Origin: Kordia antarctica
GTDB lineage: Bacteria > Bacteroidota > Bacteroidia > Flavobacteriales > Flavobacteriaceae
Length of the DNA: 64,000 nucleotides
Reading direction: 5' to 3'
Assembly (NCBI RefSeq): GCF_009901525.1
Contig: NZ_CP019288.1
Span: 3,563,501-3,627,500, forward strand
Shown here: positions 19,035 through 26,411 of the stretch, piece by piece
Position numbering within the stretch: the first letter of the stretch is position 1
Layout of the letters: each line of letters opens with the position of its first letter
Notes under the pieces: model-generated
Databases searched by the model: none
Told to the model about the DNA's origin: nothing
The model's input: the letters and a program-made list of their open reading frames with translations, nothing else
Translations under genes and position numbers: made by a program

Positions 19035-19050
19035 ATATATTGAAATCACA

Positions 19051-19088
19051 AAACCCGCTTAACTTTTAATGTTTGGCGGGTTTTTTTA
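19051..19088 (+). terminator. Rho-independent terminator after sulP
   Basis: AAACCCGC and GCGGGTTT form an 8-bp stem around a 17-nt loop, followed directly by seven or more T. It lies 16 nt after the SulP stop codon and faces the convergent TPR gene, which it may also serve from the other side. Confidence 0.85.
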
Positions 19089-19100
19089 TGGATTGAAATT

Positions 19101-19874
19101 TTATTTATTATCACAATACACAAAAACTAAATCTTCAATAACTTTGTCACCTAGTTCATATGCTTTTTTCAAATCTATGCAAGCATCTTTGGTTTGCTCT
19201 TTGCTTGGCGTAATTGTTCCGCGTGTAGTAAGTATATTTATTTTTGCAGTTCCTCTATTTGCGTAAGCTTCCTTAATATTGGGTTTTAGTTCGATCACTT
19301 TTGTGTAATCTTTTATAGATTCTTCAAAAGCACCCAACATATCATTTGCCGTTCCACGAATAAAATGCACTTCGTAATCTTTCGGATTAATTTTTAAATA
19401 TTGATCACAATTTTTTACAACTTCTTCGTAATTTCCTTCTGAACTGTGAATTCTGGCAAGCCAATACAAAGCAGCTTCCATCATAGAATGATTGTTGTTT
19501 TGAGTAACAACGTATTGATAATCTTCTTTAGCTTTCTCTAAATAACCTGCGTGCATTTTTGAAAGTCCACGATCAATAAAAGAAGCCAAATCTGCACTAT
19601 CACGTTTAATTGCTTCTGTAAAATCAGTAATTGCCAAATCGTACTTTCTTAAACGATCATAGGAAAGTCCACGATTAATATAACAGGTTTTTTGAAGCGA
19701 CGAATCATCAACAATTTTTAGTAATTCTGTATAATTTTTAATGGCTTTTTCAAACTTTCCAGTGCTAAAATTAGCAGTTCCTGTTTGGTATAATTCGACT
19801 AATTTATTTTGAGAAAAAGTCACTGTTGTAAGGAACATTCCAACAAACGTGATGATGATTTTTATGTAATTCAT
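19101..19874 (-). CDS. Secreted tetratricopeptide repeat protein
   Basis: A 257-residue protein with an N-terminal signal sequence (IIITFVGMFLTTVTFSQ) and about five TPR units through the mature part, for example FEKAIKNYTELLKIV, YDLAITDFTEAIKRDSAD and FEESIKDYTKVIELKPNIKEAYANRGTA. Such proteins are periplasmic or surface scaffolds for protein-protein contacts; no catalytic domain is seen. It is convergent with the SulP gene. It is probably monocistronic or trails the two small MCExCTP genes upstream by 41 nt. The specific partner is unknown. Confidence 0.8.
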   Translation of the reverse strand: MNYIKIIITFVGMFLTTVTFSQNKLVELYQTGTANFSTGKFEKAIKNYTELLKIVDDSSLQKTCYINRGLSYDRLRKYDLAITDFTEAIKRDSADLASFIDRGLSKMHAGYLEKAKEDYQYVVTQNNNHSMMEAALYWLARIHSSEGNYEEVVKNCDQYLKINPKDYEVHFIRGTANDMLGAFEESIKDYTKVIELKPNIKEAYANRGTAKINILTTRGTITPSKEQTKDACIDLKKAYELGDKVIEDLVFVYCDNK

Positions 19875-19915
19875 GAGTTAATGTAATTTAAAAAGTTGAT
19901 TCACCAAAAATAAAA

Positions 19916-20329
19916 TCAAACAAAAAGATCAATTACAAACGAAGCAAAACTATAAATAAGGTACAAAATGAGCGCAATAAACAAGAAGATCATTCCTAAG
20001 CAACATCCACAATTTTTGCTTCTTTTCCCTTGAAACGTTTCAAATCTGCTATTTGTTTCATTGGTTTGATGATCCTCAAATACTGTAACTCCTTCTACTG
20101 GCAAAAAATAACCACGCCAAGAACCTTCATCAATTGATAAAACCCAATCCGTTCCGCAAAACGTACATTGATAATTGTCTTCAAGCGACTTATTTTCAGT
20201 TTCGTTTGCATTTACGACGCGAACAAAAGTTCCTTCAACACATTTGGTTTCCAGTACTTTTTCGAAAGTTTTAAAATCTTTTTGTGAAGAAAAATTTTTT
20301 GCGGTAAGTGGCGTACAATGTTCGCACAT
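19916..20329 (-). CDS. Zinc-ribbon-like small membrane protein (MCExCTP family)
   Basis: A 137-residue protein that starts MCEHCTP, carries a second cysteine pair CTFC in NYQCTFCGTDWVLSIDEGSWRGYF, and ends in a hydrophobic helix (GMIFLFIALILYLIYSFASFVIDLF) preceded by a CGCC motif. Paired CxxC motifs suggest a zinc ribbon tethered to the membrane by its C-terminus. The N-terminal 40 residues align with the 41-residue protein encoded just upstream, so the two look like tandem paralogues. I do not recognise a named family. Confidence 0.6.
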   Translation of the reverse strand: MCEHCTPLTAKNFSSQKDFKTFEKVLETKCVEGTFVRVVNANETENKSLEDNYQCTFCGTDWVLSIDEGSWRGYFLPVEGVTVFEDHQTNETNSRFETFQGKRSKNCGCCLGMIFLFIALILYLIYSFASFVIDLFV

Positions 20330-20360
20330 GAGTTATAAATATAAAGTTGAAAAGTTATGC

Positions 20361-20486
20361 TTAATTCGTTTTTACTTTTTTAGATTTTCCTTTCAAAGAA
20401 TCTATATTCAATTTTTTTTGAAACGGTTTTAGGTCTTTGGCAAGATGCGTTTCATGAATTTTAGATGGCGTACATTTTTCACACAT
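20361..20486 (-). CDS. 41-residue MCExCTP small protein
   Basis: A short reading frame beginning MCEKCTPSKIH and ending in a Lys-rich tail. It is supported by two things: the start codon overlaps the stop codon of cvpA by one base (TAATG), and the N-terminus matches the adjacent 137-residue protein (MCExCTP, then KDxKxFxKxL at the same spacing). It lacks the zinc-ribbon core and membrane helix of that paralogue. It may be a truncated duplicate or a genuine small protein. Confidence 0.6.
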   Translation of the reverse strand: MCEKCTPSKIHETHLAKDLKPFQKKLNIDSLKGKSKKVKTN

Positions 20487-21064
20487 TATTCTTCGTTTTC
20501 AAGTTCTTCTATCTGTTTTAAATCTTCTTCCAGCTCTCGTTGTACTTCTTCGTCTTCATCATCATCCTGAAATTGTGGTGTTTCTTCCAAAACATACGCA
20601 AACACAAAGCCGCCAACTTCTCTTACAGGTTCGTATAATACAGATTCTTCAATCTTCTCACCTTCTACAAACTCCATTGTATTGTTGGTTTTATCAAAAA
20701 AGACCAACACAGCGCCAGCAATGATTGCTATTTTCAATCCGCCAAAAGCGCCACCAAGCAATTTATTTAAAATTCCTAACGCGGCAAAATCTGCAATCTT
20801 TGTCAAAAGCTTTCCTGCAATTGTTATCAAAACTAAAATTACGACGAACGTAATCGCGAAAGCGGTCAAATTAATATATTTCTCGTCCCAACTTTCAAAC
20901 TGTTCACTCAAAAAATCACCAGCGAAGTACGAAAAGTGAATCGCGCCGTAAATTCCAGCAATCAAAGCAACCAACGAAGCAACTTCAACAAAAAGTCCTT
21001 TCATGAGTCCGCGCACAAATCCAAACAAGATCAATCCGCCCAAAATAATGTCAATAAAGTTCAT
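20486..21064 (-). CDS. cvpA: CvpA family membrane protein
   Basis: A 192-residue inner-membrane protein with four hydrophobic helices in the first 135 residues, beginning MNFIDIILGGLILFGFVRGLMKGLFVEVASLVALI, the usual CvpA N-terminus with the conserved G-x2-GxxxE region. The C-terminal 50 residues are strongly acidic. CvpA proteins were named for colicin V production; in many bacteria they matter for envelope stress or growth, but the biochemical role is uncertain. A candidate -7 box lies at 21081-21088. It is translationally coupled to the 41-residue gene. Confidence 0.85.
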   Translation of the reverse strand: MNFIDIILGGLILFGFVRGLMKGLFVEVASLVALIAGIYGAIHFSYFAGDFLSEQFESWDEKYINLTAFAITFVVILVLITIAGKLLTKIADFAALGILNKLLGGAFGGLKIAIIAGAVLVFFDKTNNTMEFVEGEKIEESVLYEPVREVGGFVFAYVLEETPQFQDDDEDEEVQRELEEDLKQIEELENEE

Positions 21065-21080
21065 GAGAATCGAGTTTTAA

Positions 21081-21088
21081 CAAATATA
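21081..21088 (-). promoter_or_regulatory. Candidate -7 box for cvpA
   Basis: Read on the minus strand the bases are TATATTTG, an exact TAnnTTTG match to the Bacteroidetes housekeeping -7 element, 17 nt upstream of the cvpA start. No well-spaced -33 TTG is present (the nearest is only 11 nt away), so support rests on the -7 box and its position. Confidence 0.4.
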
Positions 21089-21211
21089 GAACTTTTATTC
21101 AAAGTGTTTTATTGTTGTACGAATTGTAAAATTCGTGCAACATTGAGCGAAGTCGTAATGCTGACTCCCAAAAACTAACTAATATTTGTATACGATTCTT
21201 TCTAAACTACC

Positions 21212-21219
21212 TACCTTTG
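21212..21219 (+). promoter_or_regulatory. Candidate -7 box for the 21241 gene
   Basis: TACCTTTG fits the Bacteroidetes TAnnTTTG element and sits 21 nt before the ATG at 21241. A TTTG lies upstream at a longer than ideal spacing (about 23 nt). Confidence 0.45.
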
Positions 21220-21240
21220 CAGTCGAAAAAGAAGGGAATT

Positions 21241-21597
21241 ATGGCAAGAGACGAACAATTAAAGGTACGATGGACGCTATTAGTGGAAAAATTGACGCTT
21301 CAATTTGCAGAAGGAGATACGCTAGATTTGGACGCAATTATCTATTTAATTGGCGTTCAAGAATTGGGTCAAATACATAAAACATTCAAAAAAGACGAAA
21401 AAGTAAACCTCATGCACATTGCAATTTGTCGTTTGTTGGAGCCTTATGGATATTACGAATTTGACTATTTTGATGATGATAGTTGGCCACATTACAAGTT
21501 TAAAGAAGAACTACCAACATTAAAAGCTGGCGAACAAACCGTTTTAATGAAAGAAGCCATTGTCAACTACTTTTTAGAAAAGGAATACATTCAATAA
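21241..21597 (+). CDS. Conserved hypothetical protein upstream of pheS
   Basis: A 118-residue, probably cytoplasmic, mixed-charge protein (MARDEQLKVRWTLLVEKL...) without cysteine pairs, signal peptide or membrane helix. A good -7 box at 21212-21219 supports the ATG at 21241 rather than the in-frame ATG at 21217, which would overlap the likely transcription start. From memory, similar short proteins are common in Flavobacteriia, but I know no function. It is divergent from cvpA and 52 nt upstream of pheS, which seems to have its own promoter. Confidence 0.65.
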   Translation: MARDEQLKVRWTLLVEKLTLQFAEGDTLDLDAIIYLIGVQELGQIHKTFKKDEKVNLMHIAICRLLEPYGYYEFDYFDDDSWPHYKFKEELPTLKAGEQTVLMKEAIVNYFLEKEYIQ

Positions 21598-21626
21598 TTG
21601 ATATAAGTTAGTTTTGCTTAAATTTG
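21598..21626 (+). promoter_or_regulatory. Candidate pheS promoter
   Basis: TTG at 21598-21600, an 18-nt spacer, and TAAATTTG at 21619-21626 match the Bacteroidetes -33/-7 arrangement. The -7 box ends 23 nt before the pheS ATG. The TTG overlaps the end of the upstream gene. Confidence 0.6.
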
Positions 21627-21649
21627 CATGCTAAATTAAGAAGATCGTC

Positions 21650-22669
21650 ATGATAGATAAGATCAAGGAACATATTGCTGAGGTAGAAAAGTTTACTACA
21701 CAAGCAAAAGAAGACATTGAAAACTTCAGAATTAAATACTTAGGTAAAAAAGGATTGTTAAATGATTTTTTTGCTGAGTTTAAGAATGTTCCGAATGAAC
21801 AAAAGAAAGAATTTGGGCAAACGATCAATAAGCTAAAAGAAGTTGCTCAAGATAAAGTAAACGCTTTAAAAGAAGCTTTAGAAAACAAGGCGGAAGAAAA
21901 AGGTGTTTATGGCGATTTAACACGTCCTGCGCAACCAATTGAAATTGGCGCGCGTCATCCGATATCATTAGTGAAAAATCAAATTATAGATATTTTTTCT
22001 CGCATTGGATTTGATGTGTCAGAAGGACCAGAAATTGAAGACGATTGGCACAACTTTACGGCGTTGAATCTTCCTGAATATCATCCAGCGCGTGACATGC
22101 AGGATACATTTTTCATTCAAACAAATCCAGATATTTTATTACGAACGCACACAAGTTCTGTGCAAGTTCGATACATGGAAAATAACAAACCTCCAATTCG
22201 TACAATATCTCCTGGAAGAGTATATCGTAATGAAGCGATTTCGGCACGTTCTCACTGCTTTTTCCATCAAGTGGAAGGTTTATATATAGATAAAGACGTA
22301 AGTTTTGCAGACTTAAAACAAACCTTGCAACACTTCACAAAAGAGATGTTTGGAAAGTCGAAAATTAGGTTGCGCCCTTCATATTTCCCGTTTACAGAAC
22401 CAAGCGCGGAAGTAGATGTATATTGGGGATTGGAAACGGAAACTGATTATAAAATCACCAAAGGAACAGGTTGGTTGGAAATTATGGGCTGTGGAATGGT
22501 AGACCCGAATGTGTTGGAAAATTGCGGGATTGATTCAAAAGAATATTCCGGATTTGCCTTCGGAATGGGAATCGATCGTATTGCGATGTTAGTTCATCAA
22601 ATTAGCGACATTCGTTTATTAAGCGAAAATGATGTGCGTTTCTTAGCGCAATTCAAATCTGCATTGTAA
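21650..22669 (+). CDS. pheS: Phenylalanine--tRNA ligase alpha subunit
   Basis: A 339-residue class IIc aminoacyl-tRNA synthetase subunit that charges tRNA-Phe together with PheT (not in this window). It has the N-terminal coiled-coil arm (residues 1-90), motif 2 GRVYRNEAISARSHCFFHQVEGLYID, and motif 3 GFAFGMGIDRIAMLVHQISDIR near the C-terminus. Length and start (MIDKIKEHIAEVEKF) are normal. It is followed by a GTCATTGCGA palindrome that separates it from the next gene. Confidence 0.96.
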   Translation: MIDKIKEHIAEVEKFTTQAKEDIENFRIKYLGKKGLLNDFFAEFKNVPNEQKKEFGQTINKLKEVAQDKVNALKEALENKAEEKGVYGDLTRPAQPIEIGARHPISLVKNQIIDIFSRIGFDVSEGPEIEDDWHNFTALNLPEYHPARDMQDTFFIQTNPDILLRTHTSSVQVRYMENNKPPIRTISPGRVYRNEAISARSHCFFHQVEGLYIDKDVSFADLKQTLQHFTKEMFGKSKIRLRPSYFPFTEPSAEVDVYWGLETETDYKITKGTGWLEIMGCGMVDPNVLENCGIDSKEYSGFAFGMGIDRIAMLVHQISDIRLLSENDVRFLAQFKSAL

Positions 22670-22675
22670 CATAAC

Positions 22676-22756
22676 GTCATTACGAGCGATAGCGAAGTAA
22701 TCTGTTTGTTTAATAAACAGATTGCCACAACTTTTTCAAAGTCTCGCAATGACTGA
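22676..22756. repeat. GTCATTGCGA palindromic repeat, short form
   Basis: CGTCATTACGAGCGATAGCG...AATCTGTTTG at the left and CAGATTGC...TCTCGCAATGAC at the right form an imperfect inverted repeat with a central AAACAGATT-type stem. It lies 7 nt after pheS. Confidence 0.7.
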
Positions 22757-22819
22757 GTTTAAAACTTTTTTTGAAAGTAATTAGAAATAAATTCCTGCTT
22801 TACCACAATAGTATACGAA

Positions 22820-23215
22820 ATGAAAAAAGACATTGAAATTCTTGAAATAAAAGATGTATACGTTGCCATTGTGCGCCAATGGAATACAGAATACGAGTTT
22901 CACGATTGGAACGCTTTTATCATTAATGACAAAGACGTTGATTTGGAAATGGTATTAATTGTTTCCAAAGGATCTGACGAAACGCGCAAAACGCCAATAA
23001 TGCGTCACAAACTGGAAAAATTACCTGCAAAATCATGTGCAAAAATTGAATTTATGCCTGAGAATTTATTGGAATTGAGCAATGAGTTTTTGGTAACTTT
23101 CTTTGAGAACAATCGCATGTTTGATAAAAAGTTTGTCTTTGAGAAAAACACGATCAACGAAAATGTGATTGCCGAAGTTCCGCTGATGACAGACAAAGGT
23201 GTTTTGGGGAAATAG
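22820..23215 (+). CDS. Conserved hypothetical protein downstream of pheS
   Basis: A 131-residue cytoplasmic protein, MKKDIEILEIKDVYVAIVRQWN..., beta-rich by appearance, with no cysteine motif, signal peptide or catalytic signature. The ATG at 22820 is preceded by an A-rich leader. It is separated from pheS by a palindromic repeat. From memory a protein of this type often sits near pheS in flavobacteria, but no function is known to me. Confidence 0.65.
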   Translation: MKKDIEILEIKDVYVAIVRQWNTEYEFHDWNAFIINDKDVDLEMVLIVSKGSDETRKTPIMRHKLEKLPAKSCAKIEFMPENLLELSNEFLVTFFENNRMFDKKFVFEKNTINENVIAEVPLMTDKGVLGK

Positions 23216-23328
23216 TCTTCGAGAACCTCAGACTACGATTGTAGAACACTGAGCAGAGTCGAAGTGTAGATCGCTACGCTTTTAGGCTTTTCAATCATTA
23301 AATCTTTTAATTTTTAAATCTAAATAAT

Positions 23329-23505
23329 GGCGTGCCCGAAAACGGTCAGGCTTTCGGCTATATCTTTTTTAAAATGCAGTCATTGCGAGACAAATTTGTA
23401 ATTTATTGTAACAATCTGTTTATCGACAAGCAGATTACTTCGTCATACTTCCTCGTAATGACGAGTTCAAAAATAAAAAAAGGATGCCGCTTCAATCTTT
23501 CACGC
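23329..23505 (+). repeat. Nested structured repeat with GGCGTG/CACGC ends
   Basis: The left part carries GGCGTGCCCG, GGTCAGGCTTTCGGC and TATCTTTTTT. The right part carries AAAAAAAGGATGCCGC and TTTCACGC. The outer GCGTG/CACGC and the ATC-TTTTTT/AAAAAA-GGAT pairs can close a large stem. Inside its loop lies a separate GTCATTGCGAG...CTCGTAATGAC palindrome (23376-23465). From memory, elements with these two halves and variable loop contents are frequent in Flavobacteriia. The reading frame at 23332-23535 that crosses it is not a gene. Confidence 0.6.
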
Positions 23506-23608
23506 AATATGTGCTTCAATTTGCATATTAAGTAAATTTTCAAATAAAAATATAAAGGGTTTTGTAAAGTTCTAGAGTTTGCTTTTATGCAGAATAGAAA
23601 TGAAAACA

Positions 23609-23752
23609 CGTTAAGAATTTTTGAAGCCTTGGAAAAAATTAAGTGTTTTCATTTCGGTTTTAGTTCTTTCAGAAAAGAACTAAAAATTCCTCATAAAAGT
23701 GCCCTTTCTTTTGGTTCATTTTCTTTGGGCAAGCAAAGAAAAGAACGAAGAA
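23609..23752 (+). repeat. Hairpin-rich 140-bp repeat, copy 1
   Basis: It begins CGTTAAGAATTTTTGAAGCC and includes two hairpins: TTTTAGTTCTTT/AAAGAACTAAAA and TTTTCTTT-GGGCAAGC-AAAGAAAA. The same sequence in inverted orientation is at 28761-28897. There is no protein-coding signal. Confidence 0.7.
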
Positions 23753-23855
23753 TACTAAAAATTCAATTTAAATTCAATAAGTAAATATGTTATAGAGAGG
23801 TTTCTCAAAGAACAACATTTATAAACGAACTTTTCAAATTGACACATTAAAAAAA

Positions 23856-24857
23856 TCAATCCAACTTATCAGTCAATTTTTCAAATACTTTCTTCGGATC
23901 TTTATTCTCATACAAAATAGCGTAGACTGCATCAACAATTGGCATATTTGTTTTCTTATCGTTTGTCTGATTCAACAAATAAGCACTATTTGTTGCGTAA
24001 TAACCTTCAGCAACCATATTCATTTCCAACTGCGCAGAACGAACTGTGTAGCCTTTTCCAATCATGTTTCCGAACATGCGGTTTCTGGAGAATACCGAAT
24101 ATCCAGTTACTAACAAATCGCCCAAATAAGCAGAATCATTGATGTTACGTTTCATCTTATGTCGTTTCTTAATAAAGCGTTTCATCTCGCGAATAGCGTT
24201 GCTCATTAATACACTTTGAAAATTATCGCCATACCCAAGTCCGTGTGCAATTCCGGCAGCAATAGCGTAAATATTTTTCAACATTACAGCATATTCTGTC
24301 CCAATGACGTCGTCACTAATTTTTGTTTTGATATAACTACTTGATAATTGATCGGCAATATGCTGTGCTTTTTCTGCATCGACACAAGAAATCGTTAAAT
24401 AGGACAAACGTTCCAACGCAACTTCTTCTGCATGACAAGGTCCGGCAATAACGGCAATATTCTCAAAAGGAATTTTATACACATCATGAAAATGCTCGCC
24501 AACCAACAATCCAGACTCTGGAATAATACCTTTTACAGCAGAAACAATAGTTTTACCTTCAATAGTAGCTGACAGTTTTTGCAATTCGCCATAAATAAAA
24601 GCAGACGGAATTACAAAAATTAACACATCTGCATAATTTGCCATTTCGTTAATATCGTTGCTTAGTTTTAGCTTATCAATATTAAACTCTACCGAACTTA
24701 AATAACTCGGATTGTGTTGTTCTTTTAATAAATGTTCTTTTGTGTATACACTTCGCATGTACCAACCAACTTCATCTAGGTTTTCACAAAGCATTTTCAC
24801 AATTGCGGTTGCCCAACTTCCAGCGCCAAAAACAGCATATTTCAATTTCGTGTCCAT
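23856..24857 (-). CDS. gpsA: Glycerol-3-phosphate dehydrogenase [NAD(P)+]
   Basis: A 333-residue cytoplasmic dehydrogenase making sn-glycerol 3-phosphate from dihydroxyacetone phosphate for phospholipid synthesis. It has the Rossmann motif GAGSWATAIVKML at residues 11-23, the FVIPSAF segment, AGPCHAEEVALER, and the substrate-binding helix LKNIYAIAAGIAHGLGYGDNFQSVLMSNAIREM. Length and start are typical. It is divergent from the lipoprotein gene at 24984. Confidence 0.95.
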   Translation of the reverse strand: MDTKLKYAVFGAGSWATAIVKMLCENLDEVGWYMRSVYTKEHLLKEQHNPSYLSSVEFNIDKLKLSNDINEMANYADVLIFVIPSAFIYGELQKLSATIEGKTIVSAVKGIIPESGLLVGEHFHDVYKIPFENIAVIAGPCHAEEVALERLSYLTISCVDAEKAQHIADQLSSSYIKTKISDDVIGTEYAVMLKNIYAIAAGIAHGLGYGDNFQSVLMSNAIREMKRFIKKRHKMKRNINDSAYLGDLLVTGYSVFSRNRMFGNMIGKGYTVRSAQLEMNMVAEGYYATNSAYLLNQTNDKKTNMPIVDAVYAILYENKDPKKVFEKLTDKLD

Positions 24858-24983
24858 AAACGTTTCATCTATAATTCAAAAATACGCAAAATATTACTCT
24901 TATGTTGCTATTGAAAATCAGCAGTTTACTTTTTTGGCATGTGTTTTGAATGTAGATAAACAAGAACATTAAATGATTGGCTT

Positions 24984-25928
24984 ATGAAAACTATAAAATT
25001 ACTCTTAACAATTACCCTATTTAGCACGCTGTTGACATCATGTTATACAGAAGTTATTGTAGAAGACACAATTATTGACGAGCCAGGAATTACGTTGAAT
25101 CAATTATTAAGCTCGTATGAATTGTGGTATGTAAACATAAATGAAACTACTGGAAACGGTGAAGTTCCATTTTTACAACGCGCATTTACAGTTTCATTCA
25201 GAAACGGAACGTTATATGCAAACAACAATATTTCAGGAATAGGAACCAATGGAAACGGATATGGAATTGATGTTGGAGCCTACGGAACCGATTTTGAATT
25301 TGTAGATATCGATCACGATATTGACGGATATTATCCGTTGCGAGTATATCAAGTAAGCGGAAATAAAATTCGTTTGCACGATAGTTCAAGCAATACGAGT
25401 TATTACTTAACAGGATATCAACGTGCAAATTTTGATTACGACTTTGTATTCTATGACAACATTCACTATTTATTACAAGAATTTACAGCGTGGAAAAAAA
25501 CATATACAAGTCAGGCAGGAATGTTAAATGCTTTTGATGATGAAAATTTCTTAACGTTTTTAGCTGGTGGAAATGATGATACATTTTTATCGTCTACAGA
25601 TGCTGAAAATACGCCAATTGCAGACTTAATATATGACTACGAAGGAATTTACGAAGTATACGATGTAGCTGGCGATCCGTACGCGAAAGTTTTAACATTA
25701 GATTATGATTACTTGGACAATGAATATTTCGAATTGAACGTTATTGATGACGGAACCATAGAGTTGTTTCACCCAGATTCAGGAACAACTTACGAATTTC
25801 AAGGAAGAGGTTACATACAATATTTACGTCCGTCAACAGATGGAAGCTCGACTAAATTGAAGCAGACGGACAAAAAACGAAAAAAGATTATCAATAAGAA
25901 GTTCAACAAGGACGACTTTAAGAAATAA
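24984..25928 (+). CDS. Lipoprotein of unknown function
   Basis: A 314-residue protein with a lipoprotein signal (LLLTITLFSTLLTSC, lipobox LLTSC, Cys20), an acidic mature part rich in Asp, Asn and Tyr, and a strongly basic C-terminus (KQTDKKRKKIINKKFNKDDFKK). Its mature part looks beta-rich, so it may be an outer-membrane-attached surface protein. From memory, related flavobacterial lipoproteins are sometimes mislabelled as nicotinic acid mononucleotide adenylyltransferase. No such motif is present here; the true nadD is at 28090-28671. It is followed by a strong terminator. Confidence 0.75.
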   Translation: MKTIKLLLTITLFSTLLTSCYTEVIVEDTIIDEPGITLNQLLSSYELWYVNINETTGNGEVPFLQRAFTVSFRNGTLYANNNISGIGTNGNGYGIDVGAYGTDFEFVDIDHDIDGYYPLRVYQVSGNKIRLHDSSSNTSYYLTGYQRANFDYDFVFYDNIHYLLQEFTAWKKTYTSQAGMLNAFDDENFLTFLAGGNDDTFLSSTDAENTPIADLIYDYEGIYEVYDVAGDPYAKVLTLDYDYLDNEYFELNVIDDGTIELFHPDSGTTYEFQGRGYIQYLRPSTDGSSTKLKQTDKKRKKIINKKFNKDDFKK

Positions 25929-25960
25929 AAATATAAAGACTTTGGTTGGTTAGTTAGTTT

Positions 25961-26001
25961 AGAAACAGTTTTCACATTCGTGTGGAGACTGTTTCTTTTT
26001 T
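25961..26001 (+). terminator. Rho-independent terminator after the lipoprotein gene
   Basis: GAAACAGT at 25962-25969 and ACTGTTTC at 25988-25995 form an 8-bp stem, with an inner CAC/GTG pairing, followed by six T. A dispersed repeat begins immediately after the T-run. Confidence 0.8.
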
Positions 26002-26112
26002 AGTGAAACTCAGTTTTGAAAAGCCTGTAAAGGCGCATACAAAATTGTAAGTTGAACTAACTCCGTTGAAGAACGGAGTCTGTTGAAAATTATTTCAAAT
26101 TTTCCTTTCTAG
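26001..26112 (+). repeat. Covarying hairpin repeat, copy 1
   Basis: It starts AGTGAAACTCAGTTTTGAAA directly after a terminator T-run and contains AAGCCT/AGGC, then GTAAGTTGAACTAA, then the hairpin ACTCCGTT-GAAG-AACGGAGT (26060-26079), and ends with a TTGAAA/TTTCAA palindrome. Copies are at 26131-26222 and 55654-55742. Confidence 0.75.
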
Positions 26113-26130
26113 TATAATTTATTTATAGAA

Positions 26131-26222
26131 GTCTAAAAGGCAAACTCAATAGTGTAAGTTGAACTAACTCCGTTGAAGAACGGAGTCTGTTGAAATTTAT
26201 TTCAAATTTTCCTTTCTCTTCA
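26131..26222 (+). repeat. Covarying hairpin repeat, copy 2
   Basis: This is a nearly exact direct repeat of the right two thirds of copy 1, including GTAAGTTGAACTAA, the ACTCCGTT/AACGGAGT hairpin and the TTTCAAATTTTCCTTTCT end. The left part is degenerate. Confidence 0.75.
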
Positions 26223-26411
26223 CAAATTATAGCTGACAATAAGTTTCTTGAAAAATCTATAAAAATACATATCAAACTGTAAATAAAAGAGTTTTTTTGC
26301 AGTACATCGTATAGTTACGGAAATGCGATTGAACTTTTGAAGATTGCTCGATTTTTCGTACTTTTACAATTCAATAATAAACAGTTTAATAACAATTAAA
26401 AACAAAGAATC

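Larger units (their letters stand above)
23216..23855. other. Gene-free region made of repeats
   Basis: These 640 bases lie between two convergent genes. They contain a GATCGCTACGCTTTTAG fragment (23270-23287), the nested structured element 23329-23505, and the long hairpin-rich repeat 23609-23752. Short open frames here run through repeat sequence and are not credible genes. Confidence 0.7.
25929..26411. other. Intergenic region with terminator and two repeat copies
   Basis: These 483 bases hold the lipoprotein terminator, two copies of a hairpin repeat (26001-26112 and 26131-26222), and about 190 bases of AT-rich sequence leading to the BON-LysM gene. I see no reliable -33/-7 pair and no gene. 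Confidence 0.65.

Noticed and set aside
23332-23535. 67-codon frame on the plus strand
   Set aside because: It lies inside the nested structured repeat and shows no conserved protein features.
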